Below, one piece after another: positions 46,403 to 56,864 of a DNA stretch of 64,000 nucleotides. Location: positions 13,995,001 through 14,059,000 of the forward strand of contig NC_079888.1 of NCBI RefSeq assembly GCF_029227915.1. The letters run 5' to 3'. The position numbers and the translations under genes were made by a program. Origin of the DNA: Hydractinia symbiolongicarpus. Its lineage: Eukaryota; Cnidaria; Hydrozoa; Anthoathecata; Hydractiniidae. The number at the start of each line of letters is the position of its first letter. The stretch's first letter is position 1. The notes below the pieces were generated by a model that had not been told where the DNA came from, did not search any database, and saw only the letters and a list, made by a program, of their open reading frames with translations.

Positions 46403-49400
46403 TTACGCAGATCCTCTTTGTTTATTTACAGTCGCGTAAATTGCTTCGTTGCTTTCTTTTTTAAACACTTCGTCGTCTCCAGGAGATACAAGGTCGAGGG
46501 GATGTAATTGATCGTACAATGAGTTAAAAGCCTCTTGAAATGGTTTTGGCTTTGATAATTTTCTTTTAGCAAAAGCAGTCTTTTCTGGTATTAATCGTCC
46601 CTGTAAGAAAAACAAGGATGATACTTATCTCTTTGGCATTTTGGAGATATACACAGTGTATAGTCTGAATGCTGCTTTTTGTGATTTATTTATTTTTTAT
46701 TTTTCTGCGGAGTGTATTTTAGTGCATTTAAAACTCCTATTTGTGCTGCAAGGGTCTGCAAACACATCACCAACTCCACTAGACAACCGTCTAAGAGACT
46801 AAACCTGTTATCCTGCTACGCTAAAGGTTGATGGAGTTTTAGACATCACGCCGGCGGAGATTGAATTGCGAGCTTCTGCACTGGAAGCGAAAGCTTTAAC
46901 ACAAGGCAGCCAGTATATATAAGTATGCAGTATATTTAAGAATGCAGTTTTCAAACATTTTTTAACTAGCCGCAAATAAAGGTGCATGTTATATCTAGAT
47001 AAGGTGATATGAACTCATGATATATTTTTTAATAAACAGCGATATAATTTTAGCTGATTCGACTTATATTAACCCTTATAATCATCAAATAACTGTGGAT
47101 CGGCCTGTGTGACAGCAGCGCAAGTTAGAATAATGCTGTAAATATCTTAACGATTTGTTTTATGCAGGTATTCATATTTCTGTACATCCTGTGAAACATA
47201 TTCGAGATAAAACAAATAAATAAATAAAACCAAACATATTTGGATTGGGATTGTATCAAAATTACAGTTGTATGTACAGTTGGAAATAAGACAATAGAAG
47301 CAATTTTGGTTAACTAAATTAAACGACCTGTTACGTTCATCTTTTGATATTCTACAAACACATGCAAATAAGCAAGAAGTATAATCGAATGTTACCTTTT
47401 CTTGTGACGCATCCTTCAGAGATTTTCTGAAGAGACAAGATGAGATTAAAATAAAAATGTATTCTACATGGTTTAATCTTTAATTTGATACAAAAATTAT
47501 GTCAAAACATCAAAAATCTAACATTATTGTAGAATTTTAAACAAAGAAAAATAAAAAAACAAAAAAGAAATAGAAACCATTAAAAACAATTGCGTTTCCT
47601 AATGTAATCAACATAGACATATGATCAAATTTAATATTACCTTTTCCAACATATTGTAAGAACAAGAAAAATCAGGGTAATCAAGGCAAGAATACATCCA
47701 ATGACGAAACCAATAAACCATTTTACTCTCTTATGTTTATCATGTTCAGAAGAGTTGTTTCTAGCGGACGTTGTATTGTTTGCCCTCACTTTTGCTGTCG
47801 AATTATTGGTAGATCTGAATCTTTCTGATTTTCCGATAAGAGAAACACCACTGTTGTTATTTATGGTTTCATTGGATCCTGTTTTCAAAGTTGTTCCAAT
47901 TTCTGGCGATGTCATGGAAGCTTGTAATGTCTTTGTCTCTGTTGAAGTAGTTAGTGTCTTCCATGTGGTTTTGGTGAATGGTGTTGTTTTTATAGCTGCA
48001 GCTGTTGAAGCTACTTTACTTGTGGTTTCAGCTGTTGTTCTTGCTAGAGTTCGAAAGTATTGTGAAGTAACAGGATCTAATAGAAGTTGTAGATAATGTT
48101 TTAGTAATGTGAATAACTAGTGCTATGTCACGCCATGAAGGACATCAATAAAACGCTATTTGACTGGGTAAATTTTGAATTGTAATTTATTTACGTATAT
48201 TGCAACTAACTGAAAATCTTTTCAATGATATCAAACTATTGAAAGCGATAGCACAAAGGCAAAACTCACATTCAACTTCCCCATCGAATTTAATCAATAT
48301 GCAATCTCCTTTGTAGAAATGCGCACTCTTTGTGAAGTCATCGCCATATCCAATTTTTATTTTTAACAGCATACCACTGAAATGCTTCTTGAAACTTAAG
48401 ATAATCTAGTGTTAAAATTACAGCTCGTCCATATTTTTGATAATCATGGCATCATTTTTTATTTTTATTATCCGCGAATTATGTCCAACCCCTATGATTT
48501 ATACATCAAAAATAAACCTTCGATGAGCTATTAAAAAGTTATTTTTAAATTTAAAAATAATTTAAAAAAAACAATCCACCTTTCCCGAATTTCATAAATT
48601 ATAATAACTATGACGTAATCCAAAATTTTTTAATGATTCTATGCTGTTTAAATAAGGATATTCAGATAGAACAATATAAAATTATCATGATAAAACTGAA
48701 GTTTTTAGGGCAATGTAAAATTCTGGTTGGATTCTATTTTAATTTGAAAAAAATAATTATTTTGAAAACGAGACTATTCTTAGAAAGCTCGTCTATATGG
48801 TAAATTTGAGTTGAGAGGCAATTAAGGAACATAAATAATTACGAAATTGGTAATTTGTTCTACCTTTTGATAAGGAACTTAGTGACTAGAATCACTTTTA
48901 GCATCGACCTCTTTAATTAAGTTTGGCATAATTAGGAAATTCGAAAAAGGTCTATTAATGAAATATACTTTCCAATAACTGCGGTACCAAAAAAATTATT
49001 TTTAAATCTTGATTAACACCATATGGCTTCACGTCAAATAAGAGGTTGAAACAGATAAATATTAGAATCTTAAATAAATAGAAAAAAATTTACAATTACC
49101 TTATCATGAAATGGTCCTGATCTCGCTATCATTTGATTCAAAATTTTTGTGGACATTTCATGCGACCATACAGCTTGCCCCCGTCTCACATTCCAATACA
49201 CTACACGCAAGACTGGAGTACCATACCAACAGCTGTGCGCAGGAAGTGAAAAGGATGGAAAGGAGTGGTTTTGCTGTTGAATAGTTGGGATATAACCAGT
49301 ACTTTTTATTGTGTCTAGGTAACAGCCTAAGATTAGGAATTCTTACTCTTAGTCACACTCTGGCAGATTCCAACTTTATTTTGTATATGTTACTAATTTT

Positions 49401-52258
49401 TTCTCAATTCTAATTAAATTGGGGATATAAGCGATTGGCAGTTGACAATTGTGCATAATTTTGGGACTGTTCATTATACTTCAATAAGTCAATCTCTAAA
49501 GCATCTTAAGAGTTAAGTTTACAACTGCTCTTTATCATGGACATACTCGTTTGAAATTTAAGTCCGTTTAACCGATCTATACCACGTGACAAGAGCATTC
49601 ATTCAGTGCAGTCCAATTTCAAAAACGATTTTTAATAAATAAAAACAGTTAATAGTATTTCGGGACAACGTAAAGATGGGTAGTGGTGTTTAGGTTCGAC
49701 ATAAAAATTTAATCACGGGCACACCCAAATGTATACCATGGCATTTAAACATAATTGAGATACAAATATATCAAATATAAAAAATTACTTTACTGCGTCT
49801 AAATAATAATTTTGCCAGCTTGAGCAGAATAAGAACTAAGTAGATTCTTTCGCGCGATAACAACTAGATTATAACATTATTTCAGTTGTAAGCAGGAATA
49901 CAGGCTTTGAACCGACCTTGTGTCACTGATACCTTGCGGTATGACCAGATTGTGTTTGTATAATTTAAGCAACAGTGTTTTAAGATATTTATAAATCGTT
50001 AGTAAATCGGTTTTATGGTATGTTTATATTTTGAAAACCAGATTGTTGTTTGACGACAACAATATAGCATCTTCATGACGAATGCCCGCGGGAGTCAAAC
50101 AATTTAACTTTTTAAACTAAACAAACATCTTCTAAAAGTTCTGAACTTAAGGTACTAAGTGTTTCCCATGTTAGCACGCCCCAATTCCCAGATTTTTTGT
50201 CACTTTCCAGACCGCGGAGCGTATTGTTCTACAATGCTTATATTGTGGAAAGTACAGCTGGCGCATTTTCTACTTGGTTTATTTGGTTTACATCCCTGTC
50301 AATGTAAAACTTTTGCAACCCACTGGCTGCAGAGAACTGGCCAAGCGATGTTGTCTGGTAATGTTGAGAAATAGCCAAAAAACAGCCACTTCCACAAATA
50401 TTATATCATTTGTTGTTATATATCCATTCATTCACCGCTCTGTTCTTACTCATGCCCTCCTGTTGAATAACCCTATTCATAACGAAAGGAAGGGGGAAGG
50501 AGGTGCTTCTATGTCAGGGATATTTTCGTCAATAACGTTAGTACAAACCAGGTAGTTTGTCACGACTATTCTAAAAGCTCATTCATATTTTTTTCCAATT
50601 AATTGGTATATTAGCGATTTTCTTCATTAAAACTTTTTATTTAAAATTGTACGTTATAAATAATTTAAACAATTCACGACTTTAGCTGCAAACATTATTT
50701 ACGCCCCAGGACGTAAGTGTTTTCCTGAAGTTACGCTTATTCACGCCCTTTTTCGTTTTTTTCGGTATTAACAAGTGGGTTAAAAAGTATCTTTCCATGT
50801 GAAATATAAACGGTAAATCTTACTAAAAGGGCGTATCAAGATTTTTCGACTTTTTGTTCAAATGATACCGCAATTAGTTAATGGATTATGGTTATAAAGT
50901 AAAAAAGCACTCAATGTGTTAACATTATTTTTAACGCATATCGCGGAACATATATGCCAAACAATACCCCTTTAAAAACTTTACTTTTAACATGTAGCAG
51001 ACAACATTCGTACCAAAATTTATGAATTAAAACTCAACAAAACAGAAGGAGAGATTTGGAGGTAGGGTATTATTGTACTTCCTTCCTCCTCCTTCCGCAC
51101 CACAATTGTTCTCTTCACCCAGGCAAATAAGTGAGTTATAATTGAGTTAAAATTTGTCGTCTACCGCTTCGTTTCTTTGTTTTTCAGCCGTAGGGTACAG
51201 CCGTAGTGCGCAAACTACTTTCCTATACTTTAGACTAATCATTGATGTTCTAGTAAAATTTTGTAGTAGTGTTGAAAGAAAATATCTTTTATATTATTTT
51301 TTTTATTGTTGTGGTAAAATAGTGAAATCCAATTTTTTCTTCAAAACCATCCACAATATATGATGAGACAAGGCGAAAAAATTTGAAGATTGTCCCCACA
51401 AAATCATTTAGGCACTTTCTATGCTAGATACATGCAAATTCAACTTGTAATTATTTACAACGGAATTAGATAAATTTCCTAATTATTGCTGACGACAGCG
51501 TGGTCACTATTCTTTTATTCGACGTCCTTGTGAACCTGGATGTGGAGTGTTCCGTAAACGCTTGTTATCTTTTACGTATATGTAAAAGCAGCTTTTTCGG
51601 ACAGGCTGCGGAGAATTCGAGAGTTGATGCTTTTTGCCCACTTGGTAAAATGGACAAAAGGTTCCATTGCCTCATTATTATTGTGAAGAGTTTTAGATAG
51701 AAAACGAATCAAATATTATAACTAGAGTCAGATTCATCTAATAATTACACGTAGTTGTTGGTCTGTGGAAAATCTATTAAATAATTTTTGCATCCAGACA
51801 AAACACGTCTTATATTATAAAGGTTGTATTGCATAGCTAGACTGCTATTTGGACTGCCGCAGTTATTTGTTTAAGTTTAGGGTAAAGTGGAGTACGGTCA
51901 ATAAAAAAAACAGAATAGTTATAATTTCTGCATTTTACCCAGGTTCGCCTTTCAGCATAAAGTAAGGAATTACTCTTCGTGTACATATTTTAAACGCACA
52001 AAACACGGCGTACAAATCTATGAAAGATTGTCTAACAGTGGATAATCTTTTATAAACAGCGTAAAAAAGCGACTTACCAACTTGACTTGATTGCGTGATG
52101 CAAGTTGTTCCATGTGTTTTAAAAAACGTTTGATGACTGGTACAGTTTTGAACGCCACCAAGCACTTCGTCACCAGTCTTTTTCCGAATCACAACAAGTT
52201 GGCATTGTATAAATGTTAGTGCATAGACGAGCAGTAGTAATGATCTTGTCAGATTCAT
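46403..52258 (-). CDS. receptor A: type I membrane receptor with ITIM tail, 402 residues, 6 exons
   Basis: Predicted cell-surface receptor. Exons are 52258-52078, 49326-49100, 48405-48270, 48076-47641, 47426-47396 and 46600-46403. They total 1209 nt, in phases 1,0,1,2,0, all with GT-AG ends. The protein begins with a signal peptide (MNLTRSLLLLVYALTFIQC). The ectodomain runs to about 181, with cysteines in QNCT, TTCIT, GCYL, SCWY and DCILIKF. From 182 (YPVTSQYF) there is a Thr/Ser/Asn-rich stalk. The membrane helix is at about 301-324 (WFIGFVIGCILALITLIFLV) and is followed by WKRK. The tail contains NSLYDQL (Tyr366), a canonical ITIM (S-x-Y-x-x-L), and EAIYATV (Tyr392), ITIM-like, 26 residues apart. 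It is paralogous to receptor B exon for exon, which supports the model. No canonical Ig, lectin or other domain was recognised in the ectodomain. The first intron is 2751 bp. Ligand unknown. Confidence 0.8.
46845..46912 (-). repeat. tRNA-like SINE head in last intron of receptor A
   Basis: On the minus strand the sequence GCTTTCGCTTCCAGTGCAG, then AAGCTCGCAATTCAATCTCC, resembles the anticodon arm to T arm of tRNA-derived SINE heads. The promoter boxes are degenerate, and it cannot fold as a true tRNA. Confidence 0.35.
47096..47228 (+). repeat. SINE fragment related to 57921-58141
   Basis: CCTGTGTGACAGCAGCGCAAG and TTAGAATAATGCTGTAAATA match, with changes, CTTGTGTGGCAGGCAAGCAA and TTAGAGAAATGTTATAGGTA in the element at 58050-58100. 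The fragment ends in an AAAT-type simple tail at about 47207-47228, as SINEs do. It lies in the last intron of receptor A. Confidence 0.55.
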
Positions 52259-54195
52259 TACGTACTCTTCATTATTAACTTAATTAATCTAAGTGTTAAA
52301 AAATCAATCTAGCTTGACAAATTTCGATATAACAATTAACAAATTAATGATGTCAAGTCAAAAATTGACTTTAAGTTACAATATCATTTTGTTAATCAAT
52401 TCAATGACCCTTTTAACATTTTGCCTACAAAAGTCAGTAGGAAACACGCATTTGATAATAAAAACTTTATAGTCCTTCATTTTTTGCGAACACTTATTTC
52501 CCTGGAAGACTTATCTGTAAGCAGAAACGTTGCTTAGGCTGCTGAAATGTTTTCTTTATCTTAACTAGAACACCTTCGAAAACTGTGTTTGTATTTATCG
52601 AAGATGAAGGATTAGTAGCATCTTTCAGCACTACTTTCGTGAGTATACAACCTAAACACTTTCAGTTCCTAAAATATATCAATCTGAGCTTGAGAGACGA
52701 CAGCGGTATTAATTTGGGGACAAACTGTTGCTATTCTCTTGTGAACGACTTACAGTGTACATTTCACAATTTTCTCTATGTTAATGGACGACTTGCGATT
52801 AGCAATAACAATAACACTCAACAATTTTAACAAACAAACAAACGTAGATATATACTGACTTTTTCCTTCGTTAGAATTTTCTTTTATGATTTTCCATACC
52901 GTTAAAAAATTTAATCACAAAAACAGGTCGGAAAAGCTACTAGATCTCATTGGCTTCACCGTGCGTCAAATTTAGAAACAAAAACTGCTTTGAAGTCATA
53001 AACCATGACCGAATTTTTTCTTACTTCTACAGCTATGAGCTTTATTTTAAAGAATAGCAATTTTAAATTTCCTATAGAATCAAATTTTTTCTTCAATTCA
53101 TCTTATAAAAACATGTAGATGACGTTCTTATAACACAAATCACGCATACAATAACAACATATGTAACCACTCCAATTATATTACAATAATGACAAACTAA
53201 CTTTTGGCAATATATTCTTTCCACCAATAAAAAAACAGTGAGATATCCAGTTAAACTTAATTCCGTCGTGCAACATGCAGATTTGTTGTTTGCAATAAAA
53301 GATTTGAGTTTCGTAACTCATTTAGAGAGTAGTTTACAATCAGTGATTAAGACTTCCGCGTGCCGTAATTACAATCAAGCACGCTTGTTTTCTATTAAGC
53401 TGATTTTGTTTCCATGGAAAAATAATAACTGATTTCTATTAGCTAGCCAAAAAAAGACGTTTTGCTTTTGTTACAAACCACAATTTCTGGTGTTAAGAAT
53501 TTTCCATTTCTTTGCAACAGAAGTCAATATTACAGCACATAATGCAACTTAGGGGGCCATTAGAAAGCCCACGCAGCATCGGAACGATTTCAATACTGCT
53601 AATCCCCCCCCCCTTTTAATTAGGAAACTTTAGACCGTTTAATATTAATGACTGGAACTAAATTTTCAGGTTTAGGCCTTCGTGTAACGCTTTCTCATCA
53701 ATGTGAACGTATCTGTTACAAATTCTCTAAGTGTTGGCAAGCCATATATACTTTTTGTAGATAATACAACAAAGCAAATCAGTACAATCAGAAGTAAGCA
53801 TTCTAATGTTACTCCGCACATAAATTTCCTATTCACAGCATTTTATAAGCAAACCAGTTGCTAAGGATTTAGGTTTTAAATTTGGTCAAAATTTAAGCAA
53901 CTTACTTAGCAATCCGTGTGGCCATACTTTTCTTCCCTAAATACATTACCCTCATTTACCAAGTGTTATTTTATGCGTATGTAAAGCGACACATATGTTC
54001 AAGGTAGGATTCACAATGCCGGTGCCGTGTGAATTAGTTAAGTTTCTTAACGGCTTGGTATTAGTTAAGAAACTTCAGGAACCTATTTCCTTATTCTGAA
54101 AATTTGATTTTAAATTTGTTCTACAAAGAAAGTTGCTCAAACAAAAAGATTTACTTAATCATAAATTTTGTGATAGGTAAGTTATAAAACGACAG
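52259..54195. other. intergenic between receptor A and a small secreted ORF
   Basis: Presumed 5' flank of receptor A. No promoter element can be named. A poly-C tract is at about 53605-53617. A plus-strand open frame of 81 codons at 52585-52830 has no recognised features. Confidence 0.4.
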
Positions 54196-54475
54196 CGAGC
54201 TACATGAAAGTCACATACAAGCTAACTACCAGCCACATGCGAGCCATATATGAACCAAACGCGAGTCACATACCAGTCACATGCCAGCCACATACGATCA
54301 ATTTACGACAAGTCACTAACCACATATACTAACCACATCTCAGTTACATATTAGCTACGTACGAGCCATTTACAAACGGCATACGAGCTACATATTAGTC
54401 ACTACTATGAGTCACAATAAGCACATATAAGGAGCACGAGCTACCAAATGTCACAAAAGCACATACGAGTTTACA
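54196..54475. repeat. degenerate tandem array of about 10-nt units (AGCCACATAC)
   Basis: Over about 280 bases the sequence is built from variants of AGCCACATAC and AGTCACATAC with irregular spacing. Examples are CCAGCCACATGCGAGCCATA, CCAGTCACATGCCAGCCACA and ACGAGCTACATATTAGTCAC. More than twenty variant units can be traced. Confidence 0.7.
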
Positions 54476-54663
54476 AGAGCGGATTGATCTAATTGTGTAA
54501 AACCAATATTTTTCAAAAAGCGGAGAGAAAAGTTAAAACACCCAAAAGCTGCTCACTTATTAGAGATACATAATTATTGCATACATAATTAAGCAAAAGA
54601 AGGTGATAACGATAAAAAGTCAGGTTTTTAATGCTTTATTTTTTTATTGTTACTGAGTTTACG

Positions 54664-54840
54664 TTAACGAAACATATCAATGTTGTGTGATTTCGATTCT
54701 TTATCAAATCGTTCACACAGGTCGCGACGTTCTCGAAAGTTGTAGAAGAGTGGGAAATGTTGTTCCTTTTTGGATTCTGCACTGCAACACAATCCAGTTA
54801 TCAAACAGAAGCATGCGAAATATACATTTAGTATAAACAT
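54664..54840 (-). CDS. small predicted secreted peptide, 58 residues, unrecognised
   Basis: The frame runs from ATG at 54840 to TAA at 54664. It begins MFILNVYFACFCLITGLCCS, a plausible signal peptide with cleavage near SAES. A charged mature part of about 38 residues follows, with one cysteine (RRDLCERF) and an end HNIDMFR. Two AATAAA polyadenylation signals lie 16-29 bases past the stop (54643-54648 and 54635-54640 on this strand), which strengthens the call. It sits between receptors A and B on the same strand. No family was recognised. It could be a peptide precursor or an incomplete exon of a longer gene. Confidence 0.4.
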   Translation of the reverse strand: MFILNVYFACFCLITGLCCSAESKKEQHFPLFYNFRERRDLCERFDKESKSHNIDMFR

Positions 54841-56864
54841 TCCGTGCGGTGTCACATAAGCTTTATATTTTTGATCACTTCTTTAACACAGCCAGCAAGC
54901 ATCAGGAGCAAACTTCCGTAGAATTCGATGCACATTTCGGCAAATAACCAATTTTACCAACAAGTGTATTCTTTTTTGACTCATATTGAAGGAAGATATG
55001 GAAAGAATGTTTGAAGGTACATAAGAATGTATTGACGAGTAACGACACCTTACAGATGAAACAGACTCATGTACAGACGTTAGTTACAGATGTTAAAGAA
55101 GAGTAAAGAATAGACACCTACAAAAGTTACGTGGTGGCTCGTGGTGGCTTGTGAAATGTCAGTTAACATCGCAAGTACGTCTGTAAAAGTTCAGTAGACT
55201 TCGACATGACGTTTTGCTTTGACGTCGTACTCTCTTCTGACGTTAAGCGAAAGTTGCACCAATGTTAAACCCGATGTTGCGATACCTCGCGACGTTAGTG
55301 TTCCGTCTGGGTTTTCTGCATAAGCAATGTTAAGATTGCCCAAAAAGATTTTGAATCTTTTAAGCATTTCTTTTCATGGAAACACAACACATGGTTTTTT
55401 AAACTACAATTAAATTTCAATAATTTGAACGTGTGACAAGGCAAACACTTCGATGATTCAGACAAATTATTTTATTCCAGGCTAAATTTTTCATTAATTC
55501 AAACACAAATGGATGAATTAAAAATAAATAAATAAAAAATACTTAATCAAGTCATATTTTAGTTGCATTGCACATTCTCGCAAAATCGTTAAATTATTTT
55601 TTAATCTATTAATATTAATTTTTATTTTCATAAAGTGCATGCTGCACGAGATTTGTGTTCAATTTAAAAATTACTTTCAATTTTGAAAGTTAGTTAGGTA
55701 ACAAAAAGGAATATAAGAAACTTTAAAAAACCAACAACACTTGAATGCTGTGAAATTTTTAACCATTTTAATGTTTACATTTGTCACGATAAGAAGCACT
55801 GCTGTGTTTCAAGTGAATCTTCGATAATTTGAACAATTCTTTGTTGGGTGTTGTCGCAGTTAAAACTTTTAGCCCTATTAACACCGGACTTTTTTGGTAT
55901 AGCGTGACACCGGATGGACGGGGCATAAAGTACCTCCGGGCTATAGATCTTTAACTACTAATACAGAGGTGATAAACTTGTGGAAAGTGTAAATACAAAC
56001 AAATTCTAGCTAAAAATAATAATTTGATGATGTCATTGGGATGAAAAATGATGTCCTGCATACCTGAAATGGTCATTTTCCCAATTCTGGAATAAATTTG
56101 TCAAGTATTACTTACGATACGGCCTTAATTCGTAGGCTTATCCACTGGATAAGCCTACGGTAAAACAGTATTTCCTTCAAATCTGGTCTGTACTTTGACG
56201 CCATATCTCCTTAGCAATACTTTAGTACCCGAATAGAAACGGACATGCATGGAATAAGTAAAAATTCCCCCCTGTGCTAATAGGGTTAAAATTCACGGTA
56301 GTCTTCAGTCGATGGAAAGATCCGCGAGTTTGCCTGCCTTTCCTATTCCGGTCTTCCAAATTTAGCGCATTAGTAGTTCGTGCCTTTTGGTCTGCATTTT
56401 AGCACGGAGTAATGAAATTGCTATGTGAGAGGTGAAATAAATCTTCGGCGCAACATTATTCGTTATTAAGTAATATAAGATCTATTCTAAAATCTATGAG
56501 TGTATTCATATGAAAATGACAGTCTAAGATGTGGTAGACAGTTTTTTTTGCAAAACAAAAACAAAGATAAAATTACATGCTTTGCAATAGACACAAAAGA
56601 AATAATAATAAAAAAAAAGTTTTTCCTAACCGAAATAAGAATTTTTCTTACGCGCAATCAAAAACGTGAAAAAATTAAAAAAAATGTCATTCTGTAATGT
56701 GGTTTGAATTAGTATACCAAATTTTGATAAACTAAGGTGTTCTATAAATACAAAATATAAATTGTGATAAAAATCATGCTGGCAAATAAAATAAAATAAT
56801 AAATACATTTTCAGATGTTCACCACGAGATCATCTTAACAACAAAACATTCTCAAATTTTAATT
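54841..56864. other. intergenic, receptor B 3' flank
   Basis: No exon was seen. A 29-bp palindrome (CGTAGGCTTATCCA around a single C) lies at 56131-56159. The rest is AT-rich. Confidence 0.4.
56131..56159. repeat. 29-bp perfect palindrome
   Basis: CGTAGGCTTATCCA is followed by C and its exact reverse complement. It could be a remnant of an inverted-repeat element. Confidence 0.8.

Noticed and set aside
46403-52258. Naming receptors A and B as Alr1/Alr2-type allorecognition genes
   Set aside because: The architecture is similar, but no V-set or I-set Ig signature was recognised, so the name would be unsupported.
52585-52830. 81-codon plus-strand frame upstream of receptor A
   Set aside because: It has no signal peptide, domain or neighbouring exon; a chance frame is likely.
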